Source of the DNA: Halotia branconii CENA392
GTDB lineage: Bacteria > Cyanobacteriota > Cyanobacteriia > Cyanobacteriales > Nostocaceae
Direction: 5' to 3'
Length of the DNA stretch: 64,000 nt
Assembly (NCBI RefSeq): GCF_029953635.1
Contig: NZ_CP124543.1
Span: 5,125,455 to 5,189,454 of the forward strand
Each line of letters starts with the position of its first letter. The stretch's first letter is position 1. The position numbers were made by a program, and so were the translations under genes. The notes beneath the pieces are model-generated. The model did not search any database, was not told the origin of the DNA, and saw only the letters and a program-made list of their open reading frames with translations. This document shows, piece by piece, positions 8,695 to 17,036 of this stretch.

Positions 8695-9131
8695 GTATAA
8701 TCACAATCATAGTCATATATACTAAGTTAATTAAACCGTTAATTCGCTTAATCGTTGACATTCAATCAAAAATCCGAAAGATTGCCTATTTAAATTTAGC
8801 TAATCAAAACTTGGATTGCTTTAGTTTAGAGATATATAGAGCCAGTTTGGGCAAAATCGTTCGGTTATAAGTACACACAAAGTTTAAAAAAAACCACAAA
8901 TAAAAAAATTTATAATTTCAAAAAATAGATAAAATTCAAATTTGTGTTCAAACTACAAAAAAAACTTGTAAAAACTGCTCAAAGTATGTATGTAAGTTGA
9001 GGATATATCCTAGATGAAGAACTACTATGTGCAGAGTTCATAAATCATCTGTGAAATCAACACAAAAAGTTATTTTTTCTTAAAATAGTAAGTAGGTAAC
9101 TTTACAAATACAAATTTACCTAATTGAAGTT
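8695..9131. other. AT-rich spacer upstream of uvrC
   Basis: 437 bp, strongly AT-rich with many A-runs around 8885-8965. No gene or repeat family is recognised; the uvrC promoter is presumably here. Confidence 0.45.
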
Positions 9132-11009
9132 GTGACAATATCTGCTCAAATACTACCACTGGTTAAAGATCCACAGCGTCTGGAAAGCCGCCTAGCAGAA
9201 ATTCCGGCGGAACCGGGAGTTTATTTTATGCGGGACGGGAGCGATCGCATTATCTATATAGGTAAATCACGCAAGTTGCGATCGCGTGTTCGTTCTTACT
9301 TTCGGGATGGATACAATAAAAGCGATCGCATAGCTACAATGGCTAAACAGGTGAGCGAAATTGAATTTATCGTCACCGATACTGAAACTGAAGCTTTAGC
9401 CTTAGAAGCCAACTTAATCAAGCAGCACCAGCCATACTTCAATGTGCTACTTAAGGACGATAAAAAATATCCTTATGTCTGCATTACTTGGTCAGAAGAT
9501 TATCCACGGATTTTTATTACTCGTAAACGCCAATTAGGTAAAGAAAAAGATAAATTTTACGGGCCTTATACTGATGCTGGTCTCTTGCGAGAAGTTTTGC
9601 GAATATCTAAGCGGATTTTTGCACTGCGACAACGACCTCAACCACTCTTTAAAGATCGTCCTTGTTTAAATTATGATTTAGGGCGCTGTCCGGGTGTATG
9701 TCAACAGTTGATTTCACCAGAAGAATACCGTAAAACTGTGCAGAAAGTAGCAATGGTATTTCAAGGACGCACTCAAGAATTAATTGATATTTTGACAGAA
9801 CAGATGCAAACAGCCGCAGAGACGTTAAATTTCGAGTCAGCGGCGCGGATTCGTGACCAAATTGCTGGGTTACAGTCGCTAACTGCGAATCAAAAAGTAT
9901 CCTTACCAGATGATACAGTTTCACGGGATGCGATTGCCTTGGCAGCTAGCGAACAATATGCCTGTATTCAATTATTTCAGATTCGAGCTGGGCAATTGGT
10001 AGGACGGTTAGCATTTGTCGCCGATGCTCATGCAGAACCAGGAGCTATTTTACAACGAGTCTTAGAAGAACATTACCAAACTGCTGACTCGGTGGAAATC
10101 CCTACTGAGATTTTAGTACAGCACGAATTACCAGATGCAGCGATCTTGGCTGATGTTTTGACTGGGCGAAAGGGAAAAAAAGTGACGATTTTGGCTCCCC
10201 AGCGCCAAACTAAGGCAGAATTAATAGAGATGGTAGAGCGTAATGCTCAGTATGAATTGCAAAGAATGCAAAAAATGGGCGATCGCAATCATCAAGCCAT
10301 GCAAGATTTAGCCGCCATTATTGATTTACCAGACTTACCCCGCCGCATTGAAGGTTATGACATTTCTCACATTCAAGGCTCAAATGCTGTAGCTTCTCAA
10401 GTCGTGTTTATTGACGGACTACCCGCCAAACAAAATTATCGTCACTACAAAATCAAAAATCCTACAGTCACAGCCGGACACTCAGACGACTTTGCTAGTT
10501 TGGCTGAAGTGATTCAGCGGCGGTTCCGCAAGTATGGCGAAGATCCACAGTTACAACGAGTAGGTAATCCTGATTGGCCTGATTTAATTATGATCGATGG
10601 TGGTAAAGGTCAATTATCATCTGTTGTTGCTGTTTTGCAAGAACATAACTTATTAGAAGACTTGCGAGTTGTGAGTTTGGCGAAGCAGCGAGAAGAGATT
10701 TTTCTACCAGGAGAATCTCAACCTTTAAAAACAAACGCAGAACAACCAGGGGTACAGTTGTTGCGACGGTTGCGAGATGAAGCCCATCGCTTTGCTGTGA
10801 GTTTCCATCGTCAGCAACGTAGTGATAAATTAAAGCGATCGCGTTTAGATGAAATTCCAGGATTAGGACATCATCGCCAAAAGCAGCTTTTAGGGCATTT
10901 TCGCTCAGTCGATTATATTCGTCAAGCTACACCTGCACAACTAGCTGAGGTTTCAGGAATTGGCCCACGGTTAGCGCAAGAAATTTACGATTATTTTCAT
11001 CCTTCTTGA
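9132..11009 (+). CDS. uvrC: Excinuclease ABC subunit C
   Basis: 625 residues from a GTG start, the usual length for UvrC. The N-terminal GIY-YIG nuclease is seen (GVYF at 29-32, YIGKSRKLRSRV from 42, which makes the 3' incision), followed by a Cys-bearing region (CLNYDLGRCPGVC), the UVR helix pair that binds UvrB (ESAARIRDQI), the RNase H-like C-terminal nuclease for the 5' incision (GYDISH, MIDGGKGQL), and two helix-hairpin-helix motifs (LDEIPGLG and AEVSGIGPRLA). It is the incision subunit of nucleotide excision repair. A decayed copy of its last ~130 bp lies at 12244-12370, beyond the methyltransferase gene. Confidence 0.97.
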   Translation: MTISAQILPLVKDPQRLESRLAEIPAEPGVYFMRDGSDRIIYIGKSRKLRSRVRSYFRDGYNKSDRIATMAKQVSEIEFIVTDTETEALALEANLIKQHQPYFNVLLKDDKKYPYVCITWSEDYPRIFITRKRQLGKEKDKFYGPYTDAGLLREVLRISKRIFALRQRPQPLFKDRPCLNYDLGRCPGVCQQLISPEEYRKTVQKVAMVFQGRTQELIDILTEQMQTAAETLNFESAARIRDQIAGLQSLTANQKVSLPDDTVSRDAIALAASEQYACIQLFQIRAGQLVGRLAFVADAHAEPGAILQRVLEEHYQTADSVEIPTEILVQHELPDAAILADVLTGRKGKKVTILAPQRQTKAELIEMVERNAQYELQRMQKMGDRNHQAMQDLAAIIDLPDLPRRIEGYDISHIQGSNAVASQVVFIDGLPAKQNYRHYKIKNPTVTAGHSDDFASLAEVIQRRFRKYGEDPQLQRVGNPDWPDLIMIDGGKGQLSSVVAVLQEHNLLEDLRVVSLAKQREEIFLPGESQPLKTNAEQPGVQLLRRLRDEAHRFAVSFHRQQRSDKLKRSRLDEIPGLGHHRQKQLLGHFRSVDYIRQATPAQLAEVSGIGPRLAQEIYDYFHPS

Positions 11010-11055
11010 AAAGTGTGAGTTTTATCTCCACTTTATTCATCAATCATTAATTTAC

Positions 11056-12090
11056 CTAAGATTTCATTCCATTATTGACTATCTCTCCTTCTCTATCTTG
11101 ATACGAAAAAATTTGTTTTTTAATTTGATTGGCAAGTTCATATATCACTGGTATACATACAGAGTTACCTATCTGTTTATAGCACTCTGCTAAATTGCTA
11201 TGGATTTTAAAATCATCTGGAAAACCCATAATTCTATAACACTCTCGAATTGTTAATTTACGGACTACATTTTCTTCTGGTATATAAATAAAAAATCTTC
11301 CTGAAGTCTCTTGAGAAGGGATTGTTGGGTGTACTCCTGCTATAGAATAAATTCTATTTGGTTGATGATGAACCCGTGATAAATGTTCTGTATTTGGTCT
11401 AATACCTGTTTTCCAAATACTTTTATTTCGATATCCTACAAAAATCAAACCTGATGGTTGTTGTTTAGGATTATCTATCATTGTGTATTCTTCAGTATTT
11501 AAGTATTCAAATTTTCCTGAAGTACACAAAAACTCGCTCAAGGTAGGAAATATATAAGATTTCCTGAGATTTTTAAAATTAAATTTTCTAGTTTTTGTAG
11601 CAATAAATATTACTCTTTCTCTATTCTGTGGTAAGCCAAAATCTCTAGAGTTAACTGTTTCGTAGTTAACTACATAACCCATATCTTCTAAAGAATACAG
11701 TATTACTTCTAATGTTCTACCTTGATCGTGATGTAATATATGCTTAACATTTTCCAGAACAACAACAGGAGGATTAATATGCTCAATAATTTCGCAAATA
11801 TGAAAAAATAAAGTACCTCTAGTGTCATGAAAACCTTTTCTTCGTCCGCAAATACTAAAAGGTTGACAAGGAAAACCAGCCGTTAAAACATCAAAATAAG
11901 GTAAAGTTTTTAAATCAATTTTTCTGATATCAGATTTAGGCTTGTCTCCAAAATTATTTAAGTAAACCTCTTGACACGCCTGATCAATCTCGCAAGAAAA
12001 TACACATTCATAGTCAGCTTTTTCAAAAGCTAATCTAAAACCTCCAATACCAGCAAATAAATCAGCAAACTTTAATCTTAATTCCTCCAT
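11056..12090 (-). CDS. DNA (cytosine-5-)-methyltransferase
   Basis: 344 residues from the ATG at 12090; an upstream ATG at 12126 would add an unlikely 12-residue hydrophobic leader. C5-methylase motifs appear in order: I (FAGIGGFRLAFE at 12-23), IV with the catalytic Cys (PCQPFS, C75), VI (ENV at 113-115), VIII (QNRERVIFIA), IX-X (RECYRIMGFP and IGNSVCIPV). The target sequence cannot be predicted. No restriction endonuclease adjoins it, so it may be an orphan methylase. The gene is markedly more AT-rich than its neighbours, lacks GCGATCGC sites, and is bracketed by uvrC and a uvrC fragment, all consistent with acquisition. Confidence 0.93.
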   Translation of the reverse strand: MEELRLKFADLFAGIGGFRLAFEKADYECVFSCEIDQACQEVYLNNFGDKPKSDIRKIDLKTLPYFDVLTAGFPCQPFSICGRRKGFHDTRGTLFFHICEIIEHINPPVVVLENVKHILHHDQGRTLEVILYSLEDMGYVVNYETVNSRDFGLPQNRERVIFIATKTRKFNFKNLRKSYIFPTLSEFLCTSGKFEYLNTEEYTMIDNPKQQPSGLIFVGYRNKSIWKTGIRPNTEHLSRVHHQPNRIYSIAGVHPTIPSQETSGRFFIYIPEENVVRKLTIRECYRIMGFPDDFKIHSNLAECYKQIGNSVCIPVIYELANQIKKQIFSYQDREGEIVNNGMKS

Positions 12091-12243
12091 AAAAATTAGT
12101 AAAATTTTGTTTAAAGAAGTGAGCATTATATTATAACAAAATCTAACTATTTTAAATATTAGTTATTTGCAACTTTGATTATTTTTCAGATAATTCAAAA
12201 TATTTTTTTATAAAAATAATCAAGCTAAATACTTACTATCGAT

Positions 12244-12370
12244 GCGATCGCGTTTAAATAAAATTCCAGGATTAGGATATCATCGCTAAAAACAGCTTTT
12301 CGGGCATTTTTGCTTAGTTGACTATATTTCGTCAAGCTACACCTGCACAACTAGCTGAAGTTTCAGAAAT
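12244..12370 (+). pseudogene. Decayed duplicate of the uvrC 3' end
   Basis: This ~127-bp stretch aligns almost without gaps to uvrC at about 10836-10961, including a 29-bp identical run (10920-10948 = 12330-12358). There are about 13 substitutions, most of them C-to-T or G-to-A relative to uvrC, plus one inserted T, so the frame is lost. The copy stops about 45 bp short of the uvrC stop codon. It marks a past duplication that now brackets the methyltransferase gene. Confidence 0.85.
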
Positions 12371-12920
12371 CACTGACAAGCAGCTAAGGGTTAAAGTTGC
12401 GGCGTTCGTTATTTGTTGCTTATTAACTAACAGTTATGGGTTGATACTACAAAAAATCTTCATATAAGTCTATCTTAGACTCAAAGAGAAGTCGCAGATA
12501 GGTTCCTCTAACTCGCGTTATATCGCCATCCAAATCTTAACTGAATCTTAAGAGAGATATTTTGTAGCTAAGGATACAGTAATTTCCGGCTTTTAATTTT
12601 TGAATACAAGAACGGCTTATTTTGCATTTGTCTGAAATGACTACAAATAAGTCTCTCTCAAGGCATTAATCATAGGGATCACTCCTTCTCTAAACAGTAG
12701 TTTACCAGAAAACTAATTTATGTATCTAAAGCAGGATGGTAAAATCACCTAGATTTTAAGATAATGTGCAAAGAACTCAATTTTTTTCAAATCTAAATTC
12801 TTGTTTAAAATAATTAGCTGATATCTTGGCTATTTGTTACTTTAGGTCAACTCAAAATATTTTCTGAGTTAAATTACGGTTTTCCAACCAAAAATAGTTA
12901 CACACACCAGGGGTAAAAAA
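12371..12920. other. Spacer, nothing further identified
   Basis: 550 bp between the uvrC remnant and the zinc-ribbon gene. I see no coding frame, RNA gene or repeat; the promoter of the small gene presumably lies at its right end. Confidence 0.45.
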
Positions 12921-13100
12921 ATGCATACAATACAAAAAATTCACTGCCCAAATTGCGGCAGTGATGCAGAGCGTCACTATATTTCTGATAGTCAATTAAC
13001 TCGCACACAATGCCCGACTTGTGACTACTTAATGATCAGTTGTACCCGTACTGGTAAAGTTATTGAGGCTTATGCCCCAGGTATTCTGGCAAAAAGATAA
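12921..13100 (+). CDS. Small zinc-ribbon protein
   Basis: 59 residues with two CxxC pairs, CPNC near residue 9 and CPTC near residue 32, forming a classic zinc ribbon, followed by a short basic tail. CAGGGG lies 7-13 bases upstream of the ATG. Similar tiny zinc ribbons are conserved in cyanobacteria and often carry misleading replication-related names. It is convergent with rlmN, with only two bases between the stop codons. The function is unknown; binding of nucleic acid or protein is plausible. Confidence 0.75.
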   Translation: MHTIQKIHCPNCGSDAERHYISDSQLTRTQCPTCDYLMISCTRTGKVIEAYAPGILAKR

Positions 13101-13102
13101 AG

Positions 13103-14176
13103 TTAGGAATTATGATTTCCTTTACTTGTACGTAGTTGTCCACACGCAGCATCAGCTTCTAACCCACGAGAATAGCGAACGCTCACAGCAATTTGTTGTT
13201 GTTTAAGAACTTGAACAAAAGCTTGAATACGATCGCGGTTGGGGCGTTTATAATCAACTTCTGCAATGGGGTTGTAGGGAATCAAATTCACATGACTTTG
13301 GAATCCTCGTAGACATTTTGCCAGTTGCAGTGCGTGTTCTGGCAAATCGTTCACCCCAGCAAGGAGGATATATTCAAAAGTTACACGCCGCCCGGTTATT
13401 TCTACATATTCCCGACATTCAGCTAACAAATCTTCTAAAGGATAAGAACGGGCGCTAGGGATAAGTTGTTTCCGCAATGCTTGATTAGGTGCGTGGAGAC
13501 TAACAGCAAGAGTAATTTGTAAATTATGTTGAGCAAATTCACGGATGCGATCGCGTATCCCAACTGTAGAAACAGTTAGCGATCGCGCTCCTATGCCAAC
13601 ATCTTGATTTAAAGATTTTAAAGCTGCTAAAACATTCTCAGTATTTAGTAATGGTTCACCCATACCCATAAATACCACATTGCTCACCCGTTGTTGAAAA
13701 TCTTCTTGTACAGTTAAGACTTGATCAACAATTTCATACCTTTTAAGGTTGCGTTTGTAACCTCCTTTACCTGTGGCGCAAAAATCACACGCCATTGGAC
13801 AACCTACCTGAGTAGAAACACATACTGTTAAACGCTTATCTGTGGGAATACCAACGGTTTCAATGATTTGATTATCTGCAAGTTTTAGAAGATATTTAAC
13901 AGTAGCATCGGCAGCTACAGCACGGTGATGGATGGTTGAGCGACCGATGGGTATTTCTGTTGCTTCCGCCCGCCATTGCTTAGGAAAGACAGAAATATCA
14001 GCTAGCGATCGCACTTGCTTTTGATAAATCCACTCATGTAGTTGTTTTCCTCTATAAGCGGGTTGTCCTTGCTGCTGTACCCATGCAGTTAGTTCAGCCA
14101 GAGAAGCACCTAGCAAGGGAGGAATTTCGTGTAATTTAACTGAGTCAACCTGAGAAACAAGAGGCGTAACAGACAT
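13103..14176 (-). CDS. rlmN: 23S rRNA/tRNA adenine-C2 methyltransferase
   Basis: 357 residues. This radical-SAM enzyme methylates C2 of A2503 in 23S rRNA and A37 of some tRNAs. The CxxxCxxC cluster motif is present as CPMACDFC, with the GMGEPLLN SAM-binding segment, SLHAPN, and the C-terminal region with the methyl-carrying Cys (EADAACGQL). The N-terminal domain (LTAWVQQQGQPAYRGKQLHEWIY) is also typical. Length and order match the family fully. It is transcribed alone, convergent with the zinc-ribbon gene. Confidence 0.96.
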   Translation of the reverse strand: MSVTPLVSQVDSVKLHEIPPLLGASLAELTAWVQQQGQPAYRGKQLHEWIYQKQVRSLADISVFPKQWRAEATEIPIGRSTIHHRAVAADATVKYLLKLADNQIIETVGIPTDKRLTVCVSTQVGCPMACDFCATGKGGYKRNLKRYEIVDQVLTVQEDFQQRVSNVVFMGMGEPLLNTENVLAALKSLNQDVGIGARSLTVSTVGIRDRIREFAQHNLQITLAVSLHAPNQALRKQLIPSARSYPLEDLLAECREYVEITGRRVTFEYILLAGVNDLPEHALQLAKCLRGFQSHVNLIPYNPIAEVDYKRPNRDRIQAFVQVLKQQQIAVSVRYSRGLEADAACGQLRTSKGNHNS

Positions 14177-14341
14177 AAGGAATCAAGAAATCAAAAGTTG
14201 ACGTTGAATCTCTATCCTATAGCTTCTTGCTCTAGATTAGAATTGAGAGCCTAGGTTGCTGATTAAAATATAGCGGTTTTTATTTTTTACTTTTGCCGAC
14301 CTGTACTAGGGGACTTCCAAGGAATAAAATGACCAATTATA

Positions 14342-14358
14342 ATAATGATAATCATTCT
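14342..14358. promoter_or_regulatory. Left subterminal inverted repeat resembling a Fur box
   Basis: ATAATGATAATCATTCT is the exact reverse complement of 15829-15845. Extended to 19 bases it matches the classical Fur consensus GATAATGATAATCATTATC at about 16 of 19 positions. It lies between the left end and the transposase start, so it could be a transposase-binding site, an iron-responsive operator, or both. Confidence 0.55.
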
Positions 14359-14360
14359 AA

Positions 14361-14403
14361 GGGGGGAAGGAGAAGCAGCCGCAGGCTGCTTCTCCTTCCC
14401 CCC
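14361..14403. terminator. Strong hairpin near left IS end
   Basis: A perfect 20-bp stem (14361-14380 with 14384-14403) and a 3-base loop, GC-rich. Without a downstream T-run it may act as a transcription or translation barrier that shields the transposase gene from outside transcription. Confidence 0.55.
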
Positions 14404-14450
14404 TATTCGTAGTAAATTCAATTTGGAGGGAATTTTGTGGGTGGACAGGA

Positions 14451-15679
14451 GTGTTGCTCGAATTAACTGATTCAGTCAAAAAAGTATTCAAGGAAACAGC
14501 AAACCAACTCAAAGGTGCAGCAAGGCGGCGTTTTCAAGCACAAATTGTCATGGAATTAGGTTACGGAGGACAATTACTGGCTCAAAAAGAATTGGGCTGG
14601 GATAGAAATACTATTCGTAAAGGAATTAAAGAACTAACCAGTGGGATTAGTTGTATAGATAATTATTCAGCTAGGGGTAGATGGAAAGTAGAAGAGCATT
14701 TACCAAACCTGTTAGAAGATATCAAAAAATTAGTTGATTTCCAAAGCCAAACAGATCCAAGTTTTAAAAGCCAAAGGCTGTATACACGCCTAACTGCTAG
14801 TCAGGTCAGAAAGCTATTAATTGATAAATTTGGTTATACGGATGAACAGTTACCTACTGAAGAAACAATGAGAGTTAAATTGAATGATTTAGGTTATAGA
14901 CTCAAGCGAGTAGCAAAAGTTTTACCTCAAAAAAAATTCCAGAAACAGACGCAATCTTTGAACAATTAGCAATAGTTAATCAATCCGCCCTGGATGATCC
15001 AAGTATCTTACGTCTCAGTCTGGATGCCAAAGCCCGTGTAGATATTGGCTACTTTGACAGAGGAGGTAAAAACCGAGTTGTCACAGAAACAGAAGACCAT
15101 AATTTTCATCCAAAAACTACCGTAACTCCTTACGGCATCTTCCTTCCAGAATTAGACGAACTATTTTTATACTTTACAGAGTCTAATGTAACGAGTGATT
15201 TTATTGTAGACGTTCTAGAAGATTTTTGGAAGAGTGAGAGTTGGCGATTTTCCTCAATAAAAACCCTGATTATTAACCAGGATAATGGGACAGATAATAA
15301 TTCTAGACGTACCCAGTTTATGAAACGTATCGTTGAGTTTGTTCATGAATATCAACTGAATATACGTTTAGCCTACTATCCACCCTATCACAGCAAATAT
15401 AATCCCATCGAGCGAGTATGGGGGATATTAGAAAATTCTTGGAATGGCAGTATTTTAGATGAAGTTGCAACCGCTTTAAAATTTGCTCAAAACATGACGT
15501 GGAAAGGTAAGAATCCTGTGGTTAAGTTAGTGACTCAAACTTATGAAACTGGGGTTACTCTTACTAAGGAGGCTATGTCTGCTGTTGAAAAACAAATAGA
15601 AAGACTCACTAACTCGGAACATGAAAAATTTCCCGATTTAGGCAAATGGTTTGTTGATATTTGTTGTGGCAGCACTTAA
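14451..15679 (+). CDS. ISAzo13 family transposase (two frames, -1 shift)
   Basis: The first frame runs 14451-14969 from GTG and encodes the N-terminal DNA-binding half (GYGGQLLAQKELGWDRNTIRKG). An A8 run at 14929-14936 is followed by open reading in the -1 frame with no stop until 15679; the join gives ...QKKIPETDAIF. The -1 frame holds the DDE residues: Asp in LSLDAKARVDIG, Asp in IINQDNGTDN and Glu in NPIERVWGILE. The product would be about 410 residues. Programmed -1 frameshifting or slippage on the A-run, or a simple inactivating deletion, would all explain it. Confidence 0.85.
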
Positions 15680-15785
15680 TTTTCACTCTTCAGTTTTTAA
15701 ATCTAAAAACATGAATATTAATTATGATATTGCACTGAAATTATTTACAGAGTGCAGATGCAGACTTTTCCTTCTGTGTTTGAGG

Positions 15786-15824
15786 GGGTAAGAGGTGGTT
15801 GCCGACGGCAACCACCTCTTACCC
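15786..15824. terminator. Strong hairpin near right IS end
   Basis: A perfect 18-bp stem (15786-15803 with 15807-15824) with a 3-base loop downstream of the transposase stop. Its sequence is unrelated to the left hairpin, so it is a separate structure and a likely terminator. Confidence 0.6.
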
Positions 15825-15828
15825 TTTC

Positions 15829-15845
15829 AGAATGATTATCATTAT
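15829..15845. promoter_or_regulatory. Right subterminal inverted repeat resembling a Fur box
   Basis: AGAATGATTATCATTAT is the exact reverse complement of 14342-14358. With two more bases it matches the Fur consensus at 17 of 19 positions. It sits 35 bp inside the right terminal repeat. Confidence 0.55.
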
Positions 15846-15994
15846 CTCTTAAAGATTAACTTATGATTTTTGCTGATTAATTTATTTCTTGGAAGTCCCT
15901 AGGGAATCCGCGGGTTAATAGTGTCCCAAGCAATCGGGTTTCGACACTTCGACAGGCTCAGTGCAGCGCTGCGTTCAACCTTCAACTGTCGAGA

Positions 15995-16015
15995 GTTGAG
16001 CGCAGTCGAAACTCG
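15995..16015. repeat. Dispersed repeat GTTGAGCGCAGTCGAAACTCG
   Basis: These 21 bases are identical to 25871-25891. Both copies lie in spacers within longer stretches rich in TCGA-containing inverted repeats, a common type in Nostocales genomes. Confidence 0.7.
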
Positions 16016-16046
16016 GTTTAGTGGTACTTTCTTTTTACGCAAGTCC

Positions 16047-16643
16047 CTAGCGTTTGTTAATACTAGCCTCTAGTGTTTTGACTTGGGTTTGTAGCTCTTC
16101 AACTGTTTGTAAATGCGATCGCTCTAACGAATAACTTAACCAAATAAAACTACCACCAAAGATAGTAATTATACTCACTAAAACACCAGTAAGTACTTTC
16201 ACTTGCGATCGCAAAAGTTTAACTTCTTGAATTTGATATTGAGATTGAGGCAGAGAATTGAGTGTAGGGGCTTGATTTTCTACAATTACTGGCGTTTTGG
16301 ATTTCTCTACTACTTTGAAAGCAATTTGACCTTGTAGCCATTTCGCAATTAACCGAGGACAATTTTTCTTAAACCAGCGCCAAGCAATAATTCTAAATAC
16401 TGGTTTGGGCAGATTAGACATCAGTCTTAGAGTTCCTTTGAGAGTCTGAGACTGAAATCTTTGGTTTATCAGGTTCACTGAACCTATCTCATAGAGACAA
16501 TTCAATATCAGCTTAACTGTAATTTCCTCTCTATAAATCAAGTTTTCTAACAAGAGAAGAACATCACGCATAATTTCTTCTTCTCTTTTTTGATCGTTCT
16601 CTAAGTTTTTAAGATTATTTGATATTTTTATTGGATTAGTCAT
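16047..16643 (-). CDS. Hypothetical membrane-anchored coiled-coil protein
   Basis: 198 residues. The first ~100 are helical and charged (REEEIMRDVLLLLENLIYREE), followed by a basic FRIIAWRWFKKNCPRL segment. One membrane helix lies at about 150-172 (VLTGVLVSIITIFGGSFIWL), and the last ~25 residues form a short coiled coil. I recognise no family. It stands alone between the IS and the outer-membrane-type gene. Confidence 0.6.
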   Translation of the reverse strand: MTNPIKISNNLKNLENDQKREEEIMRDVLLLLENLIYREEITVKLILNCLYEIGSVNLINQRFQSQTLKGTLRLMSNLPKPVFRIIAWRWFKKNCPRLIAKWLQGQIAFKVVEKSKTPVIVENQAPTLNSLPQSQYQIQEVKLLRSQVKVLTGVLVSIITIFGGSFIWLSYSLERSHLQTVEELQTQVKTLEASINKR

Positions 16644-17036
16644 TGAGTTTTGTCTTAATGAAATTCTTTTTTCTATTTAAAGTAAAACTTGAAAATATAA
16701 AAGTGAGAAAAACGCTTTATTTAAATAAATTACAACTCCTCATTTAAATAGTTATCAGCATTAGAATATTTACTCCAAACTGTGAGAATATTTAAAATTT
16801 AATTTCATCATTTCCTAACAACTTCATCAAAATGATTCTTGCTTTGGCTCTTAGTAGAGCGCTAACAAGCTTTAAAAGAGGGAGCTAAAATCTTGACATT
16901 ATGAAACTTTTAAGTCTATTTTCTGTTATCTGCTCCTTACTATAATTATCTATTATTTTGACTCAAATTTCTAGTAGTTAAAAATAAAAGGCAAAAGCAC
17001 TTTTCACTTTTGCCTTTTATTTTAGAGATGATTAAA
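16644..17036. other. Spacer with shared terminator
   Basis: 393 bp, AT-rich, holding the upstream region of the 16643 gene and the hairpin at 16982-17024. Nothing else is recognised. Confidence 0.5.
16982..17024 (-). terminator. Strong hairpin terminator after outer-membrane-type gene
   Basis: A perfect 17-bp stem (16982-16998 with 17008-17024) with a 9-base loop, containing AAAGGCAAAAG and T-runs on both sides. It lies 12 bp past the stop of the minus-strand gene and could work in both directions. Confidence 0.75.

Larger units (their letters stand above)
14310..15899 (+). mobile_element. ISAzo13-type insertion sequence, complete
   Basis: A 1590-bp element with 19-bp terminal inverted repeats matching at 18 positions (GGGACTTCCAAGGAATAAA at 14310-14328; TTTATTTCTTGGAAGTCCC at 15881-15899). 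TAG flanks both ends (14307-14309 and 15900-15902), a likely 3-bp target duplication. Inside the ends are a second perfect 17-bp inverted repeat and strong hairpins. The transposase is in two frames. Ends, hairpins and frames are intact, so it may still be active. Confidence 0.85.
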
